The position numbers and the translations under genes are program-made. The notes under the pieces were generated by a model, which was not told the origin of the DNA, did no database searches, and saw nothing but the letters and a program-made list of their open reading frames with translations. From positions 15,604,478 through 15,668,477 of the forward strand of contig CM043961.1 of assembly GCA_014529385.2 (NCBI GenBank): a DNA stretch of 64,000 bases. The letters are read 5' to 3'. This document shows positions 36,052 to 46,640 of the stretch, in pieces. This DNA comes from Adiantum capillus-veneris. Lineage: Eukaryota; Streptophyta; Polypodiopsida; Polypodiales; Pteridaceae. Numbering within the stretch: position 1 is the stretch's first letter; the number at the start of each line of letters is the position of its first letter.

Positions 36052-39000
36052 CTAAGCCATTCTGCAGTAGATCTTCCCTTGTAGGTCTTCGCTTGTATCT
36101 TCTTCACTCTCATATAAATTACCATAGATGGTCGTACTAGACCTTGAGTGTTCAGTTTCTATACTTGGCTCACTCGATGTTTCCTCAGGTTCTGAATCCA
36201 TTTCTCCCTGAGATTCCGTTTCTGATGTGTATTGGCCTGAAGCCTTTGAGGAATCATCGGTTTCACTCTCAGGTAGGTGTGCCTCTTTCTTATCATCGGA
36301 TGTTACATGCGCTACACCTAACATGTTTACTGGTGCAATGTGTGGTATCTCTTCCCCATCTGGTGTTACCCAGGTTGTTCCTCTAGCTCCCCATGTATCT
36401 ATAGTTGCCGCTAGGTGTACCCAATCGACATTGTCTGACTCAGCCATTCCAGGTAGGATATCCATATAAGGAGAGTTCTCCCCAATATTCGTGTCTTCAT
36501 TACACGTGTAACAATACTGTAATGGAGCTGAGTGAATTGTTGTGTCTGATCGATTATCAATGATGAATTTATTTCCTAGAGGATGCGTTCGACCACTTAA
36601 AAGATCAACTCGAATGACAGAGTCTTGGAACTGTAAGTAGACGTGGTTTTTGGACCAGTCATGCACCATTTTTGCTTCCCTCATGAATGGACGCCCTAAG
36701 ATCATCTCAAATGACATAGGATGCTTGGAAAAATCCATAACAATGAAAGTCTGCCTTACCTTGTGTCCCAAGACCTTGATCTTGAGATCCTTAAGCATTC
36801 CAATAGGCGTAACAATAGATCCATTAGCCATTTTTACCACTACGCTTGTGGCTTCAAGGTGAGGTCGCCCCATAGACTCCCAACAACTCTTTGTCACCAT
36901 GCTGACTCCCACACCACCGTCAAGGACTCCCTTTACAGTTAATCCTTTAGTAGTGATTGGCAGAGTAGCTTTAGATTCATCACCTTCAAAGTATTGCCCC
37001 AACTTGTTAACGGGTACTTCAATTACAGATTCATGTCCCGCTAGGTCAGATGGTGGTGCTAAATGTTCCTCATCATTCATTACCGAGTCAGGTTTGTTCA
37101 TATGTGCAAACTGTGGTAATCTGGCTTGTAATTCTCCATTGAGGAAGGCTCGAAGAGCTGAGACTAGCTCGGGGTCTTTATATAGTTTGGACATGATGGT
37201 GGTTCTAACTTCTGAAGACATGAAATCCATCAATTTGGCAACATTTAATGGCATCTTGTGGGACATAGGACCCTGACAAGAGAATGGTGAAGATGGAATC
37301 TCCACTTCCTCAAGGGGGTCGGGCATTCCCTCACCAAACATTCTCTCTAGTAGGAAAGGTGTGTGTCCACTTTCAGATGTCCTACCCTCACTCTCTTCCC
37401 GAATGATATTGGGTATAGCTAACGGCCTGTAGTTCTTGTGAGGTTGAACTTGTGTGGGAAACACTGTGTCCGACATCTGGATATGTTTGGGTTCAGGTTC
37501 TAATGTTCGTTGAGTTTCTTCCACCAAACCCCTGAGTTGTTGGACTCGTTCAATTTCCACTGTTGGGTTTGGATAGGTTCCAATCTTTCTCTTGCAATCC
37601 TCATTTTTCGTCTCTCGTGGCTTATCTTGGGGGTTCGCAACTGGGTGGTTTAACTTTGAATACTCTTTTGGTGCTCGTCGTAATTCCCTCTCGTGATCCT
37701 CCTCACTGGCTTTTTCCTTTGTAGTAATAGTTTTGGTCTCCGTGGTCTCTATCGAATCTGAGTCATCCTCAGGGTCATTCATATACACGGGATCCTCTCC
37801 TGTCCCTATGTTAGTCTTTGAACTAGGTTTTGAGCTAGAAGCATTAAGGGATTTCTTTCTTCGTGTTTTCTTCTTTCTCGCTCGGCCAATGGATGCAGCA
37901 TCTCTCTCTTCGAGGATGTAATTTTGCTTTTGGAGCATCGACCGTGTGAGTGCATTCACTGGTGCTATGTTTATAGTTGGTGGTGTCCCATCAACAATCT
38001 CTATTATGTTCAATGGTGTGATTTTCGGTGCGTTTGGATTGTTAGGACACTGTGCGATCAAATGATCTATGCCACAACCATTACAAGTGAGTATTGGCAT
38101 TGCCAATGCACTCCCTTGACTTGTTTGCATTAGTGCGGCATTCTTTTGCATTCTGATGGGGCACTCAGCTACTCGATGTGGTCCACCACATTCGTAGCAC
38201 TGAAGAGGTGGTCTCTTGGTAAAACTATTAATGTTTTGGCCTCTTGCTGCTAGCGCAGTAGCTTGATATACCGGTTTGATTTGTCCCCAATGGTCTTCCA
38301 TATAGTACATGGGACACTCCTCAAGCATGTCGACTCCATAGGTGATACTAGAGTCTATGTCCTCTTCGCAATCTACATAAGTATTAGATGACTCGCAACC
38401 TATTTGGTTCATAGGTGTAACTCTTGGATGAGGGGGTTGCGGTCCTAGCACTGGAGGTGGCAACGGTGTGGTTTGGACCACATTTTGGGTTCTAGGGACC
38501 ATGTGTTGTAATGGCAATTGTTGCTCCATGGGTGGGGTAGGCATCAATGCAGGAACTCGAGGTGAGACTGCCCAAGCTATAGGCGGTCTATTTTCCATGA
38601 TGCGTTTAAGCATTAGGCAATCCTTCGCTTGATGGCCATACCTACCACACGCGTTACAAGTCTCGTTAAACTTTACTCCGAAAGTAGGGCATTCACTCGT
38701 AGTATGTGGGCCCAAGAAAATTGAGCACCATTGTTGCTCCCTTCTTGGATACATGTGAGTGTTTTATGGAGCACGATTACCCCTAAGGCTTTCTTGGATG
38801 GCCTTGGTGAGATCTGCCAAAGTCATCTCAGATATCGTTTGCTCTTTCACGATTGGCTTTATCTTCATTGGCTCATGCCCTGATGCTTGCGAGCTACTTG
38901 ACTTCGGCTCGGCAGACACTCTTTCTCCTGCAATCATTAAATTATCCTCCAATTGGATTGCATTCATGGTGACTGCTTCCCAAGTAGTGATACCTCTAAT

Positions 39001-41043
39001 GACTAGGCCATTATAGATACTTTCATGTCGTAGTCCCCTAATGAATCTATCGAGCAATTGGTTGTTGTTGAATCTCTCGTTTGGATTGCATCGAGAATTC
39101 AAATTCTTTAGGCGACTAATGAAGTCTCTCACGGATTCACCTTCTTCTCGTTGGGCTTTGTGGAGCTGAGAGGGTACACCCCAACGTACTCCCTCTCGTA
39201 TGTATTCTTTTAAGAACAGTCTCCTAAGAGTAGAGTAGATCGTTTTTTCTTCTACTCTTAAGGTTCTATACCAATCTCCAGCCTTTCCGCTTAGGGTCAA
39301 ACTCAAAGCCTTACACTTATGTAGCTCACTGTGCTCTTCCAAGGAATCGCACACATGTTCAAAGACTTCCATATGCTTTCTAGCATCTCCGTCTCCATCG
39401 AATTTCTGTGTGAGCTTAGCTACTTGAACTGCCTTGCTCCTAGGCTCTCTATCAGGTGCACTACGCATGTTTTCCGCAATAGAGCGACCGATAGTTTGAG
39501 AAAATGCTGCCAAATCTCCTATTTGAGCAGGTATAATGGGTGTATGTGCTCCTGGAACCACATGTGAGATGGGAGTTGGCCTTGGCCTTGGCATACGCGT
39601 GGCTCTTGGGTCCCAAATTTCGTATGGTGGTGTACCAGACGGTGGTCCAAAGTTTACAGGCGTGGCCCTAGGCATAGGGGGTGCCTGATATGGCATGTTA
39701 TTATTAAATGGCATGGCTCCACTTGTATAAGAGCTTGGATAATTCCATTGTGGATTGTAAGCTCTTGGAATAATCGGAGGTGTAGGAGCTACATGAGGCT
39801 GAGGTACGACAGGTGCACATGATTGATACATACATGTAGGTATAGTTGGGGGCACTATGCTACTAGGCATCGGCGCAATGTTAACAAATGAACTCCATGG
39901 TGTACTTCTTGTCATGCTCACCATTGGGATATGCATGGTAGCCGTAGTGTCATTAAGAGAAAGATGAGCTAGATCTGGGAAGGTAAAGCTGCCACTTGTG
40001 GGCTCAGATTGTACTGAGGCTCCTGGCGAAACAACATATGGAGGATCAATGGGGCTCACTGAGGGAGTCTCCATTTGTGACAGGGTTGGTTGGTTGGCCT
40101 TTCCCGTATCCAAGAATCTCATTAGGCCTGTTGAAGGCATGTTGATCCCTGTGTTCTGTCTTTCTAACTCGACAATCCTATGGAGGACATCACAGACTTT
40201 CTGTTGTTGCTCATCTATGCTAGTAGCACCCGATGTGGATTGTAAAACATCTAACCAACCCACATGATAGGTGTGTCCTGTGTACCGATCAGTTAAAGCT
40301 TCTGCTTGTAGGTCATACTCCCAATTTTCGTTTAGGAATATCCCATCTAGGCCTGGCGTGCTGGAGGTTTCCCTCAAGGTGGAAGCATTATTGCTCCCCA
40401 TAGCTTGCCCCTCCGTGACTGCTACCTTGGGAGCACTCGGTTGCTCGGCTGGCATGATTGTTGTCATAGGAGCCTTTGCTTTCAGGGCTCGACTTTGTTC
40501 TATCCCTCGTAGGTTCTCAATTTTCCTCTCCCTTGTTGCTTGCATATAGCGTTAGATCTCTTGCACTTTGGCAAGACTCCTACCATCGGGTAGTAAAACC
40601 TCAGAGGGAGATAGTCCTAAGGGATCAGGAGATGCAGTGGATGGAACATTCACATGCACACTCTCAAGAAGCATAGGGTCCATTTTAGGCATGAATGACG
40701 AATTTACTTCCCCACTCCCTTCATTTATTTCATTAACCGCATGTTCAGAGCGAGTAGCTCTACTAAGGGTCTCTTTTAAGCGGCTAAACACGCTGGACCC
40801 GGGCCGTGGGCCCATGGCATGCATGTCTTGACTTGAACTATCAGGGTTTGGTGTAGGATACCCCTCCATGACTTCGTGGTCAGAGGAAGAATCACTAGAC
40901 GTGATATGAGGATCTTGGGTCGCGCTACCTTGAGTCCCGGCCGAAGGTCCAGAACCTAGGGTGGAGGAATAATGGGTGCCCACGTAAATGGAGGCACTAC
41001 CAATATGCTCGTGCTCTAACACTCGTCCAGAGCGTAGGTTCAT
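36052..41043 (-). pseudogene. A1 gag - zinc knuckles - protease PR1
   Basis: Single frame; the first ATG (M-N-L-R-S-G-R) is at 41043, while the frame opens at 41094 right after a TAG. Two in-frame TAA codons lie at 40552-40554 and 38764-38766; the second is CAA (Gln) in A2. Order: Ser/Pro-rich N-terminal part, capsid-like core near 39430-38900 (G-D-W-Y-R-T-L, F-I-S-R-L-K-N-L, F-I-R-G-L-R-H-E), then zinc knuckles near 38720-38020 (C-N-A-C-G-R-Y-G-H-Q-A-K-D-C canonical; C-Y-E-C-G-G-P-H and C-N-G-C-G-I-D-H with one residue less), an acidic linker, PR1 with D-G-G at 36913-36921 instead of D-T/S-G, the M-I-L-G-R-P-F-M motif near 36690, and an acidic tail. PR1 otherwise keeps a full-length retropepsin layout. 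Confidence 0.9.
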
Positions 41044-41094
41044 ATGACTTGGATCCCCTAGAAGTGTCAGTGAGGGCCCGTGAAGGTTGCTCAC

Positions 41095-42086
41095 CTAGTA
41101 ATTTTGGGTGTTTTGCAACCCAAGTCTTTTCTTATTTATTTATTTTTTGATTTTTTGGTCCTTTTTTTTTGACCCAGCTATAGAATAGAACGTATGATAG
41201 CTCAAAACGAGCGTCTCGATCAGAGGGACATGCCGTGCTTTACAGTCCTCCGTTTGGTCACTTTATACCCTCGGAATCCCTAAAACCGTCAATTTCTAGT
41301 AGGGAACTAGGCCCAAATTAGAAAGTCTAAGGGTGCAAGTGGGAAGAGAAGGGAGGAGAGTGGAGGACTTGCCCCACATGCTCTCATTCCCTCCTGAGGG
41401 GGTAGGGTATATATATAAGAGTGAGTCTAGTATATATCATAAGACTGAGGACTGAGGCCTGGGCTTGGGCTTGGGCTTGGGCTTGGGCTTGGGCTTGGGG
41501 AAACGATCCCGATCAAAATTTTAGTGTAGCCCCCCAGTCACTCACGCTTAAATATTTTTGGTTTTTTTTTTTTTTTTTTTTTGGGCGACGATCGCGCGCG
41601 GTTTCGGTGACCCTTTCTTGGCCACACACACTGTCACCTACCTAACCTCCCAGTCAACAGCTCACAGACAGCTCACTACCTTATCTACTTACTAACAGTG
41701 CTGCTAACCACTAACTAATCTGTTAACTGCTTACTGACAGTGAGCTAACTGTCCACCTACTTCCTCTCTCACTACCTTACTGTGCAAAGACTGTGTGCAG
41801 GCAAACCTTGACAGAAAACTGTGTACAAACTGTGTGCAAGCAGAAATTGCTAACTGCCTTCCTACTTGTTCATTCACTGCAAACAAGCTAACGACTACTA
41901 ATTGTGCAAAGACTGTGTGCAAACAGAAAACACAACATTATGCAGAAATCACAGAACTTGCAGACAATACAGAAATTAACAACTTGCAGAAAAACAACTC
42001 ATTCCTCTTCCTCTTCCTCTTCTTTCCTACTACAAACAACTCATAGGAGAAGCACAAAGTGCCTCTTGGGCTTAGTGCAGGGCGAT
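41095..42086 (-). other. A1 leader with hexamer repeat and T run
   Basis: About 990 bp between PBS and gag. On the plus strand there are seven (CTTGGG) units at 41460-41500, a T run at 41560-41582 and repeated CTGTGTGCA(A/G) words at 41787-41930. No gene. The repeat-encoded Ala-Trp peptide is not real. Confidence 0.75.
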
Positions 42087-42104
42087 TCCCCGGCAGTGGC
42101 GCCA
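42087..42104 (-). other. A1 primer-binding site (tRNA-Asp type)
   Basis: Minus strand TGGCGCCACTGCCGGGGA, 4 bases from the LTR end. Confidence 0.85.
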
Positions 42105-42108
42105 AAAA

Positions 42109-42344
42109 TGTGTGCTTCTTGCCGCACTGTCGAAGCAAGGGACTTGCCGTTACACCGTGTGCGAGCCATAGACGGCTCCAAGCACACAACTAGCTTAACT
42201 AGTAAGCTCAAAAGAGGGCAATGGTGTGTCACTCACCGCTCTATGCTCCTGCCGTGGAGGATTCCTCGTCGCGAAGAAGAAGGAGACGCCGCTACGTCGC
42301 GCTCAACCGCTTCACCGTCGTCATGCCACCACAATGCTTGATCA

Positions 42345-42423
<79 letters not shown>

Positions 42424-42726
42424 AAGGAGGTGAAGAAGAAGAAGATGGAGATGGAGATGGAGCAAGAGCACTCTTCTATTGCACAAATGAGAGAATGAGT
42501 GAATTTTAGGTTTAGTTGGCTTTTATATGAGCTCACTCCATTCACACTTGGGCGCCCATGCTTAGCCAACTAATCCCTTGAATGTCCCGGTTAGAGTGCG
42601 CCTCTCATCGGCGATCACTCTTACCCTTTTCCTATTGGTCCGACAAGCCCGGTACCTGACTCTACCAAATACATAATACACGTCCGTCGTAGGTGATGGG
42701 GTGTCCGTGAGCCGTGAGGGTTAACA
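42109..42726 (-). repeat. A1 5' LTR
   Basis: 618 bp pair of 28874-29515. (CT)n 42347-42398 and (AC)n 42399-42424 are shorter than in the 3' LTR. TATA box on the minus strand at 42520-42528. Confidence 0.95.
42520..42528 (-). promoter_or_regulatory. TATA box of A1 5' LTR
   Basis: Minus strand ATATAAAAG; transcription would start about 30 bases on, so the (GT)n(GA)n tract at 42424-42347 would be near the RNA 5' end. Confidence 0.6.
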
Positions 42727-42731
42727 CCTAC
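42727..42731. repeat. 5-bp target-site duplication of A1, right (CCTAC)
   Basis: See 28869-28873. Confidence 0.95.
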
Positions 42732-43512
42732 CCTAGTCAAGTTTAACCTAACCCAAGGTCTTGTACAGCTATAAAAAGGTCCTTTGGCAAGCACAAAAAT
42801 ACACACACCTACTCCATTGCTGCAAATAAGCTCCTCTAAGGTTAGGGAAGCCCTAATCTCTCTCTCCTCTTGTCTCCCTATCCATTTCCTAAGCTCGCTA
42901 TCATAAGCGGCACCATAGAGAGAGCATCAATATGCTATTGCTACCATTCTCTTGCAAACATTTCTCTTACCATACTCATCCCTAAATAAGGATTTTAGAT
43001 TCTATATGAGAGCAAGGATATCAAGTTCAATGATCTATCTCATGGTTTGATCAACAAATTGTTGCAATTGGGGTGTCGTCGTCACACTTTTGCTCTAAAC
43101 GCATGTAAAATTGGTAAGCATATCTTGGCAGCTTCTCATATTTTGTGCTCATTGGGTTGCTTGTTTGTTGAGAAAGTTTTTTGTGCACCATGGCGTCTAT
43201 TTGCTTGGCTTCTCTCCTTATGTTGTGTGTAAGTAAGTCTTGGGGTTGCATAGATGGAGAAGAGCTCTCTATGCATGCCGCCTTATGTGTGTAAATAGTC
43301 TCTTCTTTTGGGAAAGGAAAGGAGTTGTCAAGTATTTGTGCATTATGGTGTTTTGAGTTTTGAGGTTTTGTGCTTGCTTTTCTTAGAAGTATATGAGCAC
43401 TAATATGGTGAAGATCAATCTTTGCATGTGAGTTTGTGCAGTGTTCAAAGGGATTGCTTAAGGAGTGTGTGTTGAATGGTTGAAGGGCATTTTGTGTTGA
43501 AGCACATAAGGA

Positions 43513-43607
<95 letters not shown>

Positions 43608-43746
43608 GTATATGGTTTGTTTTGGTTTCCTTCTTTCTCCATAAAAGAGGGTGGTGCCCCTAAGAAATATGCGTGTGTAGGGTCTCACGGAGTGGTTTTC
43701 TGGTGGGAGCCTTGAGTTGAGCCCCATCTCAAAAAATCCGCTCTCA
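42732..43746 (+). repeat. B2 left LTR, second part
   Basis: Continues the LTR after A1 to ...GCTCTCA. Matches 50878-51856. Contains (GT)n at about 43516-43606, longer than in the right LTR (51668-51717). Confidence 0.92.
42770..42779 (+). promoter_or_regulatory. TATA box of B2 left LTR
   Basis: TATAAAAAGG, repeated at 50916-50925 in the right LTR. A1 is inserted about 40 bp upstream of it. Confidence 0.7.
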
Positions 43747-43752
43747 TAAAAG

Positions 43753-43770
43753 TGGTGCCCCCACTGAGGA
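43753..43770 (+). other. B2 primer-binding site
   Basis: TGGTGCCCCCACTGAGGA, 6 bp after the LTR; 16 of 18 identical to the B1 site. Confidence 0.75.
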
Positions 43771-43798
43771 ACTTTCCTAATTGCCTTCTATTCTCCTC

Positions 43799-44011
43799 AT
43801 GAACAATAGAGTTGCACCATATGCTTTTCATTTTTCACGACGCATCAGAATTAACATTTGTGTAGATCGCAAATTTTTTTACCAACAACGCATTGTTTTT
43901 ATGTTTGGAGCAGAAAGACTTGGTGAAATCTTGGCATCTCCAAATCCCATCATTCTTCCATTCATTAATTATGATGATTCATTTGATGTCCATGTTTTTA
44001 TTTTGTTTTGA
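43799..44011 (+). CDS. Conserved short ORF upstream of gag in family B (B2, first copy)
   Basis: ATG at 43799, 70 codons, TGA. Basic N-terminal half (F-S-R-R-I-R-I-N), then R-L-G-E-I-L-A-S-P-N-P-I-I-L-P-F-I-N-Y and F-D-V-H-V-F-I-L-F. Closely related to the next ORF (44095-44307) and to B1 7606-7824. No known family. It could be a small accessory protein or a regulatory upstream ORF. Confidence 0.55.
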   Translation: MNNRVAPYAFHFSRRIRINICVDRKFFYQQRIVFMFGAERLGEILASPNPIILPFINYDDSFDVHVFILF

Positions 44012-44094
44012 GGCAGGGACAAGAGGCGCTTAGATAGCGATCCACTCAAAGGAAACTTTCTTCAAGAGAAAGAAAAAGGAGAACACATTGTCAC

Positions 44095-44307
44095 ATGAAC
44101 CAACCTGGAGCTGCTTCTCCTTTTACACCCATAGCTCGTCAATCTGTGCACATCATAATTGCTACAAAATTTAGATTTTAAGCAACCATTAGGAGAATTT
44201 TTGGACCCACTCGCCTTAATGAAATTAATGCCTCAATCAACCCTTTTATTTTGCCTATGATAAATTATGAACTAACACTTGATATATATATTTTCATTTT
44301 GATGTGA
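44095..44307 (+). pseudogene. Conserved short ORF upstream of gag in family B (B2, second copy)
   Basis: ATG at 44095 (M-N-Q-P-G-A-A-S) and a frame of 70 codons broken by TAA 44179-44181. The second half (R-L-N-E-I-N-A-S-I-N-P-F-I-L-P-M-I-N-Y) parallels the first copy, so it is a tandem duplicate. It ends about 54 bp before the gag ATG. Confidence 0.5.
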
Positions 44308-44360
44308 TCACTCATCGTAGTCAAAACTTTGTGGTACACAAGCCTCCTTGTATTGTAAAA

Positions 44361-46640
44361 ATGTCAAGCACTTTTCCTAACTTTCATTCTAAAAATGGTG
44401 AGGATGCACAAGAATTTCTGGATAATTTGGAGATGGCACACCTCATCTCTGGGAGAGATCAAGAAGAGGTAAAGCTGCGTGCTTTTCCACTCGTTCTCAA
44501 AGGGGAGGCTAAGGCATGGTACGAGGCCTTGCAACCTCAAAACAAAACCAATTGGGAGAGGCTACGTGCAATTTTTCTTGCCAAATTTGGGCAAGGAGAT
44601 ACTCCAAAGGGTCTTTGGAAGTGTCTACTTCAACATAAACAGGTATTCCTTGAAGACTACCCATCTTATGAGGCCGTTTTCCTTAACCTATGGGATAGAT
44701 GGGAGGCTACCTTACAAAACCAAGGTGGTGCACCAAACTTTCTAAAGAAAGATAGGTTCATGGTTGGCTTGTATCCAATTTTGAAGACCAAGGTAGATTT
44801 AAAATTCCCATCAACATTTGAGGAAGCACGTGAGGTGGCCATGGTCAAATTCAAGAAGTTAAATTTTCAAGCACATAGAACAAGGGACCTAAATGAAGTC
44901 ATTGAGAGGGATTCTTCACCAAGCATGGGAGCACAAGTTAGGGGCTCTCTTGCCCAAACTTCACAAATAGGGGAAGGATCACAACAAGAGATCTTGTAAA
45001 GATTAACTCAACAACTAGAGAGTCTCACCTTGAATCTAGTGCAGGGCCTACCCCAACAATGACAACCAAGAGAAGGGAATCACAATCAACGACGTCAAGC
45101 ACAAGAGTTGAGATGCTGGAATTGCAACGAAGTTGGTCATGGCATGTATAATTGCCCTCACCCTGGAAGGCTTCCAGGGGACATATACCCTCCTAGACCC
45201 CCTCCGCTCATGGTGCAGCAAGAGAATGCTCAAGCCCCGCAAATTCTTCGTGGACCACCACCACCTCCAGTGGCAAACATCCCTCCTGTCCCACCAGTGG
45301 AGGAAGAGAGAGGAGTAAACGTCATAAAGCTGGAAGAGGAGATAGAGGTGATCCCTATACATTTTGATGTTATGCCAGCAGAAAAGCGCACAAGAGCACA
45401 CAACAAGGATGAAGACACAAGGAATGAAGAGTCAGAACCTGCAAGGAAGGAGAGGAAGAAAAATTCAAAGAAGGAGGAAGGAGGCAAGAAGCAGAGGCCA
45501 AGGCAAAGGGAGATCGGCATCAACGATTTTCCATTAGGAAAGAATATGGAACCCTACAACATCTTAGAAGATTTGCAAACTCAAAAGCCCAATATTTCTT
45601 GGCCTCAACTCCTACATCTATCACCCAAGGTGAGAAAGCACTGGTCCAAACTTGTAAGCACAAGACTCCCAAGAAAGAAAGAAAAGGTGACAGTAAAGGC
45701 ATTGACTTCAAAGCCACAACAAGATGTGGAACCTATTGTAGATGCTTATGTAAGGGGTAGGAAGGTATCCAATGTGTATGTTGATGGTAGAGCACAAATG
45801 TGTGTGATCACGGAACGAGCCATGAATAGACTAGGGCTTGAAATCACTAAATCCTCTAATTGTCAAGCTAGGCTGGCCAACAATGCAAGTGTGAAGTGCC
45901 TAGGGATCATTGAGAATGTAAAATTTTCTGTATGTAATATAGATGCACATGTGGACATGTATGTTATGCCAGCCAAGGGGGAGGGCTATCCCATCATCCT
46001 AGGGAGGCCTTGGCTCATTGCTGTGAATGCTGATCAAAAATGGGGACGAGGACAATTGATTCTCAAAAAGGGGCAACATGTAGTATACGATTGGCATGAA
46101 GGAAAGCAGCTCGACATCAACTATGAGACCACGGTTGATGAAGAAAGTGAAGAGAGTTTTGGCTCAAGCGACGAGGAAAGTTCAACCACTACATCCAATA
46201 GCGAAGAAGAATTATCTTTGGAGGTAATGGGAATCATCTTCAACACATCAAAAACTCCATCAATAGAGGTTGACCCAACAAAGGAGCAAACAAAGGATGA
46301 CAAAGGTGACCACAAGCACTTTGAAGACTTTGAGATGATGCTTGCAAAAGATCTTACCCCTGAGGAGAAGCGGTCCTACATCGATATGCTCAAGAGGTAT
46401 CCCAATTTGTTTATCACTGATTACTCACAAATTAGAGGTGTGGATGTTATAGAGCATGGCATAGAATTAAAACCAGGTACTAAACCTGTGGCTCAAAAGC
46501 TAAGGCGCCTAGGAAAAATACAACAAGAGGCACTTTTGACAGAGGTTAACCGACTCCTCAAAGCTGGTTTCATTTACCCTGTGTCTCACTCTGAGTGGGT
46601 GTCCCCAATTGTAGTAACCCCTAAAAAGAACGTAAAATAG
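44361..46640 (+). pseudogene. B2 gag - zinc knuckle - protease - start of RT
   Basis: Frame from ATG 44361 (M-S-S-T-F-P-N-F-H-S). Gag core with W-Y-E-A-L near 44518 and F-L-K-K-D-R-F near 44740; stops TAA 44997 and TGA 45060; knuckle C-W-N-C-N-E-V-G-H-G-M-Y-N-C near 45115-45155; a Pro-rich then Lys/Glu-rich linker. Protease catalytic loop reads V-D-G-R-A (D-G-R at 45783-45791) where B1 has D-A-G, so it is probably dead; P-I-I-L-G-R-P-W-L near 45990. RT begins (S-E-W-V-S-P-I-V-V-T-P-K-K) near 46590 and the frame is lost at TAG 46638-46640, with an indel relative to B1. Confidence 0.87.

Noticed and set aside
36144-36942. Plus-strand ORFs over A1 gag-protease
   Set aside because: Shadows of the minus-strand coding frame, no motifs.
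41421-41645. Ala-Trp repeat ORF
   Set aside because: Translation of the CTTGGG hexamer array.
43445-43727. His-Thr and Val-Cys repeat ORFs
   Set aside because: Translation of the GT microsatellite in the B2 LTR.
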